Below are positions 47,440 through 59,485 of a stretch of 64,000 bases of DNA, one piece after another; the stretch's first letter is position 1, and each line of letters opens with the position of its first letter. Both the position numbers and the translations under genes were made by a program. The notes below the pieces were generated by a model that saw only the letters and a program-made list of their open reading frames with translations, made no database searches and was not told the DNA's origin. The DNA comes from Halomonas sp. THAF5a (GTDB lineage: Bacteria; Pseudomonadota; Gammaproteobacteria; Pseudomonadales; Halomonadaceae), in NCBI RefSeq assembly GCF_009363755.1, contig NZ_CP045417.1, positions 1,922,001 to 1,986,000 on the forward strand, given 5' to 3'.

Positions 47440-48312
47440 ATGTCGACCCTCAGAGGGTTCGTGAGCCTCCTGCTGCTGAGCCTGACCACCCTCACCTGGG
47501 GGATCCCGCTGATCCTGCTGACCCTGGTCAAGCTGGTGACGCCCGGGCGTCGCTGGCGACGACGGGTGCTGACGGCCCTCAACTGGGTCGCCCTCAACTG
47601 GATGGGCAGCAACCTGTGGTGGATGCGCCGCTGGCTGCGCCCGCCGCTGGAACTCGAGCTGCCCGACGGCCTCTCCCGGGACCGCTGGTGGCTGGTGCTC
47701 TCCAACCACCGCAGCTGGACGGACATCTTCCTGCTCTTCTTCGCCTTCCACCGGCGCATCCCGATGCCGCACTTCTTCGTCAAGCGGCAGCTGATCTGGA
47801 TCCCCATCGTCGGGCTGGCCTTCTGGGCCATGGAGTTTCCCATGCTGCGCCGCCTGACCCGGGAGCAGCGCGAGCGCCACCCCCACCTGGCGCGACGCGA
47901 CCGCGAGGCCACGGAACGGATGTGCCGCCACGCCCGGGAGCGGCCGATCGCCATCTACAACTTCGTCGAGGGCACCCGCTTCACCCCCGCCAAGCATGCG
48001 GCCCAGGGGGCTCCCTATCGGCACCTGCTGAGGCCCCGCGCCGGAGGCATCGCCCAGGTGGTGGGCCTGCTCGGCGACCGGCTCGGCGGCATCCTCGACG
48101 TCACCCTGCACTACGACAACCCCGCGCCGAGCTTCTGGGGCTTCCTCTGCGGCCGCGAGGCGCGGGTGGTCCTCGAGGCGCGGCGGCTGGAGGTGCCCGC
48201 CTGGATGCTCGAGGGCGACTATCACGACAACATGGACTACAAGGAACGCTTCCAGTCATGGCTGAACGCCCTGTGGCAGGACAAGGATCGCCGTCTCGAC
48301 GCCCACCGCTGA
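47440..48312 (+). CDS. YihG-like lysophospholipid acyltransferase (PlsC family)
   Basis: 290 residues. A hydrophobic N-terminal segment (about 5-30) anchors it in the inner membrane. Catalytic motif NHRSWTD (HxxxxD) near residue 90, then FFVKRQLIWIPIVG and the substrate motif FVEGTRFT. These match the YihG subgroup, which acylates lysophosphatidic acid or related lipids. AAGGAGA precedes the ATG. Its 3' end overlaps the NlpD-like gene by 55 nt in another frame. Confidence 0.88.
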   Translation: MSTLRGFVSLLLLSLTTLTWGIPLILLTLVKLVTPGRRWRRRVLTALNWVALNWMGSNLWWMRRWLRPPLELELPDGLSRDRWWLVLSNHRSWTDIFLLFFAFHRRIPMPHFFVKRQLIWIPIVGLAFWAMEFPMLRRLTREQRERHPHLARRDREATERMCRHARERPIAIYNFVEGTRFTPAKHAAQGAPYRHLLRPRAGGIAQVVGLLGDRLGGILDVTLHYDNPAPSFWGFLCGREARVVLEARRLEVPAWMLEGDYHDNMDYKERFQSWLNALWQDKDRRLDAHR

Positions 48313-49175
48313 TCTGGCTGCTGATCGTCCTGACGGTGCTGGCCGGCTGTGCCAGCCAGCACCGTCAGGTCGGCACCGGCCGCGGCATCGCCGGCGAGTG
48401 GATCACCGTCCAGCGCGGCGACACCCTCGGCGAGATCGCGCGCCGGGCCGAGGTGCCCCTGGTGCGCCTGAAGCGCTTCAATCCCGGCGTGGACGCCCGG
48501 CGCCTGTCGGTGGGCCAGCGCCTGATGGTCCCCTCCCGCCAGGAGCGGGCGCCCTCCGGCGGCCCCTATCGCTACCAGGTCCGCCCAGGCGACACCTTCA
48601 GCGCCATCGCCCGGCGCTTCGGCACGACGCCGGGGCGCATCCGCGCGGGCAACCCCGGGGTCGAGCCCACCACGCTCAGGGTCGGTCAGCTGATCCAGGT
48701 GCCCCTCAGCGGGGGAGCGACCCGCACCGCCGCGAGCTCCAGCGGTCAGCGCTCGGCCGCTCGACCGACCCCCAGGCAGCTGCCGGACCCCGGCGACCTC
48801 CCCGCCTCGGCGCGGCGCTGGCCCTGGCCGCTCGACGACTATCGGGTGGCCCGCCCCTTCGGCACCGATCAGCGCGGCGCCCTGCAGCCGATGCTGCTGG
48901 CCACCGCGCCGGGCAGCCGCGCCAAGGCGGTGGCCGATGGCGAGGTGCGCTTCGCCGACAGCATGCGCCAACTCGGCCAGGTGGTGATCGTGCACCATGC
49001 CGACAACCTGCAGAGCGTCTATGCCCTCTGCGAGCGGCCTCTGGTGAGTAGCGGCCAGACGGTCACGCGCGGCACCCCGGTCTGCGAGGTCGGCCGCCAC
49101 GACGGCGGGCCACGCCTGCTCCTCGACATGCGCCACGGCGGCAAGCCGGTGAACCCCACGCGAGTGCTGCGCTGA
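48258..49175 (+). CDS. LysM lipoprotein with degenerate LytM domain (NlpD/EnvC-like)
   Basis: 305 residues from ATG 48258, inside the end of the acyltransferase gene. Lipobox LTVLAGC follows an N-terminal hydrophobic stretch. Two LysM domains: about 47-90 (ITVQRGDTLGEIARRA) and about 105-150 (YQVRPGDTFSAIARRF). The C-terminal M23/LytM fold is recognisable (VARPFGTDQ, AVADGEVRFADSMRQLGQVVIVHHADNL in part) but lacks the HxxxD and HxH metal residues. It therefore probably activates cell-wall amidases rather than cutting peptidoglycan. Confidence 0.8.
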   Translation: MAERPVAGQGSPSRRPPLIWLLIVLTVLAGCASQHRQVGTGRGIAGEWITVQRGDTLGEIARRAEVPLVRLKRFNPGVDARRLSVGQRLMVPSRQERAPSGGPYRYQVRPGDTFSAIARRFGTTPGRIRAGNPGVEPTTLRVGQLIQVPLSGGATRTAASSSGQRSAARPTPRQLPDPGDLPASARRWPWPLDDYRVARPFGTDQRGALQPMLLATAPGSRAKAVADGEVRFADSMRQLGQVVIVHHADNLQSVYALCERPLVSSGQTVTRGTPVCEVGRHDGGPRLLLDMRHGGKPVNPTRVLR

Positions 49176-49303
49176 CCGCGGACGGGCGGCGCTCGCCGCC
49201 GGCGTCACGGCATCGTCAAGATGGCGTCGCCGGGCTGTCATGAAGGGCGCCCATCCTTGGCGGTGTCAGGCCCGGTCGGGCCCGCCACCGCACGAGGAGC
49301 GCC

Positions 49304-50464
49304 ATGCGCATCTGCCTGGTCAGCGATACCTGGTCCCCCGATATCAACGGCGTCGCCCACACCCTCGGCCGGCTGACCGCCGAGCTGCATCGACGCGGGG
49401 TGGCGCTGCAGCTGGTGCGCCCGCGCCCCGCCGGGCCGGTCATCCCGCGTCCGGAGGGCATCGAGTCGGAACTGCGTGTTCGCGGCCTGGCCCTGCCCGG
49501 ATATCGCGAAGTGCGCATCGGCCTGACGACCGGGCGCGCCCTCCAGCGGCTGTGGCGCCACCAGCGTCCCCAGGCGATCTACCTCGCCACCCAGGGCCCG
49601 CTGGGCTGGGCGGCGCTGCGTATCGCACGCCGGCTGGGCATCCCGGTGATCAGCGGCTGGCACACCAACTTCGACCACTACTGTCGCGACTATGGCCTGC
49701 CCTGGCTGGCGCCGCTGGTCCGCCGCCGCCTGCGACACTTCCATAACCGCACCGCGGCGACCCTGGTGCCGACCCATGCCCAGGCCCGCGACCTGGGGGC
49801 CCAGGGCTTCGCCAACGTGCGCGTGATGGCGCGCGGCATCGACGGCGAGGCCTTTTCCCCGCGCCATCGCGACCCGGCGCTGCGTGCCGCCTGGGGCAGC
49901 GATGCCCACCGCCCGGTGGCCCTCTACGTGGGACGCCTGGCGCCGGAGAAGAACCTGGCCCTGCTGCGCGACACCTTCCTCGCCATGCTCGAGGCGCGTC
50001 CCGACCTCAGCCTGGTGGTGGTCGGCGACGGCCCCGGACGGGCGTCCCTGGAGCGTGCCCTGCCCCAGGCTCACTTCACCGGCTTCATCGACCGGGAACG
50101 CCTGATCCGCCACTACGCCAGCGCCGACCTCTTCGTCTTCCCCTCGCTCTCCGAGACCTGGGGCAACGTGGTGCTCGAGGCGATGGCCAGCGGCCTGGCC
50201 GTGGTGGCGTTCCGCCACGCCGCCGGCGCCGAGCTGATCGACCACGACCACAACGGCCTCTGCCTGGCACCCGATGATCCGGCCGGCTTCCAGGCGGCGG
50301 CGGTCACCCTCTGCCAGCAGCCGGCCCGCTATGCCCAACTGGGTCGGGCGGCCCGCCAGCGCGCCCTGGCGTATCGCTGGTCGGCAATCGCCGACACCTT
50401 CCTCTCCACCCTCACCCAGCCACTGGAGGTCGACGATGAAGCCGCTCCCCCCTGCCATGTTTGA
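49304..50464 (+). CDS. GT4 glycosyltransferase (lipid-linked mannosyl/glycosyl transferase-like)
   Basis: 386 residues. GT-B fold: MRICLVSDTWSPDINGVAHTL at the N-terminus with the ING loop, SGWHTNFDHYCRDYGL, VARGID-like sugar-nucleotide region (VMARGIDGEAF), LYVGRLAPEKNLALLRD and ETWGNVVLEAMASGLAVV with the EX7E-type acceptor motif. These features recall enzymes that glycosylate diacylglycerol or phosphatidylinositol. GAGGAG precedes the ATG. It overlaps the following PAP2 phosphatase by 29 nt, suggesting both act on the same lipid. Confidence 0.88.
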   Translation: MRICLVSDTWSPDINGVAHTLGRLTAELHRRGVALQLVRPRPAGPVIPRPEGIESELRVRGLALPGYREVRIGLTTGRALQRLWRHQRPQAIYLATQGPLGWAALRIARRLGIPVISGWHTNFDHYCRDYGLPWLAPLVRRRLRHFHNRTAATLVPTHAQARDLGAQGFANVRVMARGIDGEAFSPRHRDPALRAAWGSDAHRPVALYVGRLAPEKNLALLRDTFLAMLEARPDLSLVVVGDGPGRASLERALPQAHFTGFIDRERLIRHYASADLFVFPSLSETWGNVVLEAMASGLAVVAFRHAAGAELIDHDHNGLCLAPDDPAGFQAAAVTLCQQPARYAQLGRAARQRALAYRWSAIADTFLSTLTQPLEVDDEAAPPCHV

Positions 50465-50978
50465 TCGCCTGGATCTCATCGAGTGGCAGCTCTGCCGCCG
50501 CCTGGTCGGCTGCAACGTTCATCGCCCCTGGCTGATGCTGCTGCGCCTGGCCAGCCGCCTGGGCGACTGGCCGCTGTGGGTCGGGCTGATCCTCGCCCAG
50601 CCGCTGATCGACCCCGTCCACGGCACGCAGCGGCTGCTCGCATACACCGCCACCGCCCTGGTGGCCATCGCCGTCTATCGGGTGCTCAAGACGCGCCTGT
50701 GCCGCGAGCGCCCCTTCATCACCTTCACCGGCATCATCCGCTGCGGGGAACCCGCCCGGGATCGCTACAGCTTCCCCAGCGGCCACACCATGCACGCGGT
50801 GCTCTTCTGCCTGCTGACCGCGGTGCATGCCGCCTGGCTGCTGCCGTGGCTCTTGCCCATCGCGCTGCTGATCGCCATCTCCCGGGTCGGCCTGGGGCTG
50901 CACTACCTGAGCGACGTGGTCGCCGGCGCCCTGCTCGGCACCGGCTTCGCCTGGCTCAGCCTGGCGCTCTTCGGCTGA
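50436..50978 (+). CDS. PAP2-family membrane phosphatase
   Basis: 180 residues, with all three PAP2 motifs: KTRLCRERPF, YSFPSGHTMHA (PSGH) and SRVGLGLHYLSDVVAG. Several hydrophobic helices (about 45-65, 75-95, 115-150, 160-178). GGAGG lies 7 nt before ATG 50436, inside the preceding gene. The overlap with a GT4 gene suggests the phosphatase removes phosphate from a lipid such as phosphatidic acid to make the acceptor. Confidence 0.88.
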   Translation: MKPLPPAMFDRLDLIEWQLCRRLVGCNVHRPWLMLLRLASRLGDWPLWVGLILAQPLIDPVHGTQRLLAYTATALVAIAVYRVLKTRLCRERPFITFTGIIRCGEPARDRYSFPSGHTMHAVLFCLLTAVHAAWLLPWLLPIALLIAISRVGLGLHYLSDVVAGALLGTGFAWLSLALFG

Positions 50979-51044
50979 TGCCCGACGCGGCCGGCGCGAC
51001 CGCGTCCGCTGGCCGAACAGCCGACGGGATGGCATCCTGAGGCG

Positions 51045-51683
51045 ATGATGCCGCTGCCGTTCCCTACCGGCGAGCCCCTGCTCGCGACGCCTCCGCTGAT
51101 GCGCTTCGCCCGCCTGCTGGGCGAGCCCGTCGCCACCGAGCTGCTGACACGGCTCGATCGAGAGCTCGACTGGCAGCGGCCGACCCTGCGCCTCTACGGG
51201 CGCGAGCACCCGATCCCCCGCCGCCAGGTCTGGATGGGCAGCCCCGAGGCACGCTATCGCTACTCGGGGCGCGACTTCACCCCCGACGCCTGGCATCCCG
51301 TCGTCGCGACGATCCGCGATGCAGTGGTCGAGCGGCTGGCCGCCGCCGGCCAGCCGGCGCGCTTCAACAGCGTACTGCTCAACCGCTATGCCGGTGGCGA
51401 GGAGCGCATGGGCTGGCACAGCGACGACGAGCCCGAGCTCGGCGACGACCCGCTGATCGCGGCCGTCAGCCTCGGCGCCGAGCGCCCGCTGCGCTTTCGC
51501 TGGAAGCACCGGGAGGCCCCGGCCTTCAATGCCTGGCTGCCCCACGACAGCCTGCTCGTGATGGGCTCCGGGGTGCAGCGACGCCTTCAGCACGCGCTGC
51601 TGCCGCGGCGCCTCGAGGGGCTGCGCATCAGCCTCACCTTCCGCTGGGTGCATCCGCCCACCCATGGCGGCCGCGCCGGCTGA
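51045..51683 (+). CDS. alkB: AlkB-type Fe(II)/2-oxoglutarate dioxygenase
   Basis: 212 residues. Oxidative demethylase of alkylated DNA or RNA bases. Iron ligands: His and Asp in WHSDDEPEL and a distal His in RLQHALLPRR; the 2-oxoglutarate Arg is in RISLTFRWV. FNSVLLNRYAGGEERMGWH is diagnostic. Two ATGs (51045, 51048); GAGG spacing slightly favours 51048. Confidence 0.9.
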   Translation: MMPLPFPTGEPLLATPPLMRFARLLGEPVATELLTRLDRELDWQRPTLRLYGREHPIPRRQVWMGSPEARYRYSGRDFTPDAWHPVVATIRDAVVERLAAAGQPARFNSVLLNRYAGGEERMGWHSDDEPELGDDPLIAAVSLGAERPLRFRWKHREAPAFNAWLPHDSLLVMGSGVQRRLQHALLPRRLEGLRISLTFRWVHPPTHGGRAG

Positions 51684-51748
51684 GCTGCGCTGTCGACGCC
51701 ATACGCCCCACCGGCCACCCTCTATCCCCCAGTGCCAATGCCCCATGC

Positions 51749-51777
51749 AAAACGGCCACCCCGTTCGGGATGGCCGT
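51749..51777 (-). terminator. Terminator after gcvT
   Basis: An 11-bp stem with one mismatch (51752-51762 with 51767-51777) and a 4-nt loop, followed on the minus strand by TTTT. Located 46 nt after the gcvT stop. Confidence 0.75.
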
Positions 51778-51823
51778 CATGCGATGCCGAGGAAAGATAA
51801 CGGTATAAATCGCCGATGCCCCG

Positions 51824-52933
51824 TCAGCCGCGGAAGTAGCCCGGGGTGACGAAGGGCATCTTGCTGACCGTCATCGGCAGGCGCTTGCCGCGCACCTCGG
51901 CATAGACGGTGGCGCCGATCTCGGCCGCCTCGATGGCCACGTAGCCCATGGCCACCGGCCGACCGACGCTGGGGCCGAAGCCGCCGGAGGTCACGCGGCC
52001 CAGGTGGGCGCCCTCCGCGTCGAAGAGCTCGGTACCCTCGCGCACCGGGGCGCGGCCCTCGCCGAGCAGCCCCACGCGCTTGCGACGGTGATCCTTCTCG
52101 GCCACCTGGTGCAGGATCAGGTCGGCGCCGGGGAAGCCGCCGGCTCGCTCGCCGCCGCGGCGGCGCGGCTTGCCGATTGCCCAGATCAGGCCGCCCTCGA
52201 CCGGCGTGGTCTCGGTGTCGATATCGTGGCCGTAGAGACAGAGCCCGGCCTCGAGACGCAGGGAGTCCCGCGCGCCCAGGCCGATCGCCTCGACCTCCTG
52301 CTCGGCCAGCAGTCGCCGCGCCAGGGCCTCGGTCTGGTCGGCGGCCACCGAGATCTCGAAGCCGTCCTCGCCGGTGTAGCCGCTGCGGCTGACCCAGACA
52401 TCGATGCCGTCGATGGCAAAGCGGCCGTGCTGCATGAAGACCATCTCGCACGCCTCGGGGCAGAGGCGCTGCATCACGCCGGCGGCCTGGGGGCCCTGCA
52501 ACGCCAGCAGGCCGCGGTCGACCACCTCGACCTCGTGATCGGGCAGGCCCCGGCGCAGGTGGGCGATGTCCTGCTCGCGGCAGGCGGCGTTGACCACCAG
52601 GTAGAGGTGATCGCCGGCATTGACCACCATCAGGTCGTCGAGGATGCCGCCCTCCTCGGAGGTGAACAGCGCATAGCGCTGCATGCCCGCAGGGAGGCCG
52701 ACGATATCGGCCGACACCAGGGTCTCCAGCGCCTCGGCCGGGTTGGGGCCGCGCAGCAGCACCTGCCCCATGTGGGAGACATCGAAGAGCCCGGCGGCCT
52801 GTCGAGTATGCTCGTGCTCGCGTTTCACTCCCAGCGGGTACTGCACCGGCATGTCGTAGCCGGCGAAGGGCACCATCCTGGCGCCCAGCTCCACGTGCAG
52901 GGCGTGCAGCGGGGTCTGCTTGAGTTCACTCAT
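51824..52933 (-). CDS. gcvT: Glycine cleavage system T protein (aminomethyltransferase)
   Basis: 369 residues. Transfers the methylene group from the H protein to tetrahydrofolate. Motifs: FAGYDMPVQYPLGVKREHEHTR, GLFDVSHMGQ with the catalytic Asp, LVVNAACREQD, GYTGEDGFE (folate site) and GLGARDSLRLEAGLCLYGHD. GAGAGA precedes the ATG. It is separated from gcvHP and lies downstream of a symporter gene, after a terminator. Confidence 0.94.
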   Translation of the reverse strand: MSELKQTPLHALHVELGARMVPFAGYDMPVQYPLGVKREHEHTRQAAGLFDVSHMGQVLLRGPNPAEALETLVSADIVGLPAGMQRYALFTSEEGGILDDLMVVNAGDHLYLVVNAACREQDIAHLRRGLPDHEVEVVDRGLLALQGPQAAGVMQRLCPEACEMVFMQHGRFAIDGIDVWVSRSGYTGEDGFEISVAADQTEALARRLLAEQEVEAIGLGARDSLRLEAGLCLYGHDIDTETTPVEGGLIWAIGKPRRRGGERAGGFPGADLILHQVAEKDHRRKRVGLLGEGRAPVREGTELFDAEGAHLGRVTSGGFGPSVGRPVAMGYVAIEAAEIGATVYAEVRGKRLPMTVSKMPFVTPGYFRG

Positions 52934-52967
52934 GATGTCGTCTCTCGTGACGAGGGGGCCAACGCAA

Positions 52968-52993
52968 GAGAGGTGCCCCTCGGGGCACCTCTC
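52968..52993 (-). terminator. Terminator between the symporter and gcvT
   Basis: A perfect 12-bp stem (GAGAGGTGCCCC at 52968-52979 with 52982-52993) and a tiny loop, followed by TTGCGTT on the minus strand. It should limit read-through from the symporter gene into gcvT. Confidence 0.8.
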
Positions 52994-53009
52994 CTGACTC
53001 GCGCATCCC

Positions 53010-54416
53010 TCAGGATTTGTCGTGGTCCAGCTCCTCGCCCGGCAGGATCTCCTTGCCGTCGAAGTAGTCACGGGCCAGCTTGAAGACCACCGGCGACAGC
53101 AGCGCCAGGGCGATCAGGTTGGGGATGGCCATCATGGCGTTGAAGGTGTCGGCCATCAGCCAGATGAAGCCCAGCTGCGCCATGGCGCCCAGCGGAATCG
53201 CCAGCACGAACAGCACCCGGTAGAGCATGATCGAGCGCGTGCCGAACAGGAACTGGAAGCACTTCTCACCGTAGAAGGACCAGCCGAGGATGGTGGTGAA
53301 GGCGAACACCGCCAGGGCCAGCGACACGATCTGGTTGCCCATGCCCGGCAGGGCCGCATCGAAGGAGAGCGCGGTCAGCGACGCCCCGGCCTCCCCCGTC
53401 TGCCACACGCCGGCGGTCAGGATGACCAGGGCGGTGATGGTGCAGACGATGATGGTATCGATGAAGGTGCCCAGCATGGCGATCAGGCCCTGACGCACCG
53501 GGTTCTTGGTCTGCGCCGCGGCGTGAGCGATGGGCGCGCTGCCCAGGCCCGCCTCGTTGGAGAAGATGCCGCGTGCCACACCGAACCGGATGGCCGCCAT
53601 CACCGCCGCGCCGGCGAAGCCGCCCACGGCCGAATGGGGGGTGAAGGCATAGGTGAAGATCATGCCGAAGGCCGCGCCGATCTGGTCGGCGTTGACGACC
53701 AGCACGATCAGGCCGGCGAGCACGTAGAGGATGCCCATGACCGGCACCAGCTTGCCCGCCACCTTGGCGATGCGCTTGATGCCGCCCAGGATCACCGCAC
53801 CGGCCAGCACCATGATCACCACGCCGGTGATCCAGTGCGGCAGGCCGAAGGTGGAATCCAGGGCGTCGGCCACCGAGTTGGACTGCACGGTGTTCCCGAT
53901 ACCGAAGGCCGCCACGGCGCCGAAGAAGGCGAAGGCGCCACCGAGCCACAGCCACTTCTTGCCCAGGCCGTTCTTGATGTAGAACATCGGCCCGCCGATG
54001 TGGTAGCCGGTGCTGTCGGTTTCCCGATAGCGCACGGCCAGCACCGCCTCGGCAAACTTGGTGGCCATGCCGACCAGGGCGGTGATCCACATCCAGAAGA
54101 CCGCCCCCGGGCCACCCAGCGCGATGGCCGTGGCGACCCCGGCAATGTTGCCGGTGCCGATGGTGGCCGACAGGGCGGTCATCAGGGCGTTGAACGGCGA
54201 GATCTCGCCATCGTCATGCTTCTCGGCGGCCTTGCCGGGTTCCGGCTTCTTGTCGCGGCCGGCCCACATCAGCTTGAAGCCCGTGCCGAGCTTGCGGATC
54301 GGCATCAGCTTGAGGCCCATCTGCAGATAGAGGCCCACCCCCAGCAGCAGGATGAGCATCAGGGGCCCCCACACCACGCCGTTGATGGCGCCGAATATAC
54401 TGTTCAAGGTTTCCAC
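53010..54416 (-). CDS. Alanine/glycine:cation symporter (AGCS family)
   Basis: 468 residues from GTG 54416, with AGGGAGA 7 nt upstream; upstream in-frame starts lack ribosome sites. Eleven or so TM helices. Family motifs: SPFNALMTALSATIGTGNIAGVATAI, GGPMFYIKNGLGKKW and GIFSNEAGLGSAPIAHAAA, and FTTILGWSFYGEK. Imports glycine or alanine with Na+ or H+. Its position next to the glycine cleavage genes suggests glycine uptake for C1 metabolism. Confidence 0.93.
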   Translation of the reverse strand: METLNSIFGAINGVVWGPLMLILLLGVGLYLQMGLKLMPIRKLGTGFKLMWAGRDKKPEPGKAAEKHDDGEISPFNALMTALSATIGTGNIAGVATAIALGGPGAVFWMWITALVGMATKFAEAVLAVRYRETDSTGYHIGGPMFYIKNGLGKKWLWLGGAFAFFGAVAAFGIGNTVQSNSVADALDSTFGLPHWITGVVIMVLAGAVILGGIKRIAKVAGKLVPVMGILYVLAGLIVLVVNADQIGAAFGMIFTYAFTPHSAVGGFAGAAVMAAIRFGVARGIFSNEAGLGSAPIAHAAAQTKNPVRQGLIAMLGTFIDTIIVCTITALVILTAGVWQTGEAGASLTALSFDAALPGMGNQIVSLALAVFAFTTILGWSFYGEKCFQFLFGTRSIMLYRVLFVLAIPLGAMAQLGFIWLMADTFNAMMAIPNLIALALLSPVVFKLARDYFDGKEILPGEELDHDKS

Positions 54417-54892
54417 GCGAATCTCCCTATTATCTTCTTCACGCTTGTTGTTGTGATCTGCCGCTGGTGACGACTCGCCAGCATGTCCGATGCCCATCCT
54501 CCCCCGTTTGGCAGACGGGCGAACCGAAAAGACGAAACTGCATGGTCAAGTCGCTCTTCGACGAAAGATCGACAGGACGAACGCCTTCACGATAGCGGAT
54601 CATGCCACTGCTGCACCAGCCCGACGGCTCGGGCCATCCCCTCGCGCGTCGCCGGCCAGCCAGCGGCCACACCGGCCGCAGGTTTCCGATTGGAAACGCA
54701 GCAAGCGTACTGTCGGCGCCGCCACGAGGCAAGAGCGCGTCGACCACTGGACGAAGCCGGCGTCTCCGACCACCCTGTGAACGGGTCGAGGCGCTGTTGT
54801 CCACCCGCCATCCCCTCCGCAGGACTCGCCAAACGCCGTCAAGGGCGTTAGCATTCGCGGATCCGAAAACCTTTTTCGTATAGGAAATCAAG
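54417..54892. promoter_or_regulatory. Divergent control region of the symporter and gcvH
   Basis: 476 bases with no convincing gene. A perfect inverted repeat GTTTCC-GATT-GGAAAC at 54682-54697 lies near the middle and may be an operator. A small hairpin (CCCGT with ACGGG) lies near 54,505-54,522. The gcvH ribosome site AGGAAAT is at the right end. No glycine riboswitch core is recognisable on either strand. Confidence 0.5.
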
Positions 54893-55282
54893 ATGAGCTC
54901 AATCCCCGCCAACCTGCGCTACGCCGAAAGCCACGAGTGGGTCCTCGACAACGGCGACGGCAGCGTGACCATCGGCATCACCGACCACGCCCAGGAGGCC
55001 CTGGGCGACGTGGTCTTCGTCGAGCTGCCCGAGGTCGGCCAGACCCTCGCCGTCGGCGACGAGTTCGGCGTCATCGAGTCGGTCAAGGCCGCCTCCGATC
55101 TCTACGCGCCGCTCGCCGGCGAGGTCATCGCCGTCAACGAGGCCCTCGAGGACGCCCCGGAGACCGTCAACGAGGCGCCCTACGCCGACGGCTGGATCAT
55201 GAAGGTGCGCCTCGACGACGCCGCCGCCCTAGACGCGCTGCTCGACGCCGACGCCTACCAGGCCGTGGCCGCCGAGGACTGA
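54893..55282 (+). CDS. gcvH: Glycine cleavage system H protein
   Basis: 129 residues. Lipoylated shuttle that carries the aminomethyl group between the P, T and L proteins. [14 protein letters not shown] holds lipoyl Lys65, the position used in E. coli. [29 protein letters not shown] and [13 protein letters not shown] are family stretches. AGGAAAT lies 7 nt before the ATG. gcvP follows after 122 bp. Confidence 0.96.
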   Translation: MSSIPANLRYAESHEWVLDNGDGSVTIGITDHAQEALGDVVFVELPEVGQTLAVGDEFGVIESVKAASDLYAPLAGEVIAVNEALEDAPETVNEAPYADGWIMKVRLDDAAALDALLDADAYQAVAAED

Positions 55283-55334
55283 GCCTCTCCCGGCGCCCTC
55301 CTCCGCCCACGCGGCCGCTGAGGAGCGCGCCACC

Positions 55335-55356
55335 CCGGCCCCGCCCGCGGGGCCGG
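55335..55356 (+). terminator. Stem-loop between gcvH and gcvP
   Basis: CCGGCCCCGC pairs perfectly with 55347-55356 across a 2-nt loop, and the stem is very G+C-rich. It lacks a T tract, so it more likely tunes the gcvH:gcvP ratio or protects mRNA than fully terminates. Confidence 0.45.
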
Positions 55357-55404
55357 CCTTCCATCGACTCCGGGGCGTTGCCCCCCACGCACACAGGGTG
55401 TTCC

Positions 55405-58299
<2,895 letters not shown>

Positions 58300-58371
58300 G
58301 ACGCGGCTAGACGATCGCGGCGGCGCCTCACAGGCGCCGCCCGAGCGTCAACGCCGGCTCATGAACGAAAA

Positions 58372-58393
58372 GGGCCCCGCTTCGGCGGGGCCC
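58372..58393. terminator. Bidirectional terminator between gcvP and the LysR gene
   Basis: A 9-bp stem GGGCCCCGC with a TTCG tetraloop. The minus-strand side is followed by TTTTCGTT and the plus side by GTTTCGTT. A second, T-less hairpin lies just upstream (about 58318-58342). Confidence 0.85.
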
Positions 58394-58436
58394 GTTTCGT
58401 TGAGGTCCGGGCGCTGAGGCGGGGACGCTCGGCGGC

Positions 58437-59345
58437 TCAGCCCTCGATCGCCTCGCCGTAGCCGAGGCGCTCGTGGTGGCGCTGCTCGCGGTAGCCCTCG
58501 AGCAGGCGCACGTAGCGGCGCGGCATGTGCGCCCCGCTGCGGGTCACCAGGTAGAGAGACTCGTGGGAGGCGTGGGCCAGGGAGAGCGCCTTGACCTGGC
58601 GCTGCCAGGGCGAGGTCTCGAGCACCACCCGCGAGACCACCGCGAAACCGAGTCCCCGGGCCACCGCGTCCAGCACCATGCCCACCTCGTTGGTGAAGCC
58701 CTGGCGCGGGAAGTGGCTCATCGAGCGGAAGTCGGGGAAGTTGGCGTGCAGCAGCGCCGCGGCATGATCGTTTCCGCCCGGGTAGCCGATCACCCCCAGC
58801 GCCATCAGGTCGTTCAGGCCGCTGCCGGCGAAGTCCGCCGGCACCACCAGGCAGAGCGGCTCCTGGTGCCAGGCCTCGCAGTCGAGCTCGGGATGGCGCA
58901 CTGGTTCGGTGACGATGCCCAGATCGTGGCGCCCGGAGAGCACGTCGGCCACGATATCGCCGTTGAAGGCGAAGCTGTAGCTGACGGTGAGGCCCGGCTG
59001 CATCTGCTGCTGGCCGAGGATGAAGGGGTAGAGCATCAGCCCGATGCTGCCCGGCGAGGCGAGGCGGCACTCGCCGCTGTCGAGGCTGTCGTTGTCCAGG
59101 GAGTGGCGAAACTGCTCATGCTCGGCGAACAGCTTCAGCGCGTAGTCGTAGGCGCGCCGCCCGGCCTCGGTGAGCACGAAGCGCCGCCCCTGGCGGTCGA
59201 GCAGCGACTTGCCGAGATACTGCTCGAGCTTGCGGACGTGCTGACTGACGCCGGGCTGAGTCATCTCGAGGCGACGGGCGGTGCGGGTGAAGCTGCCGGT
59301 CTCGACCAGTGTGATGAAGGTGCGAAAGTAGCGGGCGTTGAACAT
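58437..59345 (-). CDS. LysR-family transcriptional regulator (next to ppnN)
   Basis: 302 residues. Helix-turn-helix in MFNARYFRTFITLVETGSFT and LEMTQPGVSQHVRKLEQYLG. The effector domain begins about residue 90 (LASPGSIGLMLYPF) and has VTEPVRHPELD. Divergent from ppnN with a 140-bp gap. It has no obvious target besides itself and ppnN. Ribosome site weak. Confidence 0.88.
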   Translation of the reverse strand: MFNARYFRTFITLVETGSFTRTARRLEMTQPGVSQHVRKLEQYLGKSLLDRQGRRFVLTEAGRRAYDYALKLFAEHEQFRHSLDNDSLDSGECRLASPGSIGLMLYPFILGQQQMQPGLTVSYSFAFNGDIVADVLSGRHDLGIVTEPVRHPELDCEAWHQEPLCLVVPADFAGSGLNDLMALGVIGYPGGNDHAAALLHANFPDFRSMSHFPRQGFTNEVGMVLDAVARGLGFAVVSRVVLETSPWQRQVKALSLAHASHESLYLVTRSGAHMPRRYVRLLEGYREQRHHERLGYGEAIEG

Positions 59346-59485
59346 GGGATATCACGTCGAGGCGGTGGCCGAGCAGCGATGATTCTACCAGCTCGCCGCG
59401 GCTGCCGCAGCGCTGCCCGCCCGACGGCGGCCGTGGTAGCATCGAGTCACGACCAATCCGGCCATGACGACAGGGAACGCCACGG

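Noticed and set aside
53022..54470. Long plus-strand open frame opposite the symporter
   Set aside because: Shadow frame, rich in His, Gln and Gly, covering exactly the symporter gene.
54417..54892. Possible glycine riboswitch upstream of the symporter or gcvH
   Set aside because: I looked on both strands for the conserved aptamer segments (the CCGAAGG-GCAA core and the CAGG-AAAA-GGAC element) and found none in the right order. A covariance search is needed to be certain.
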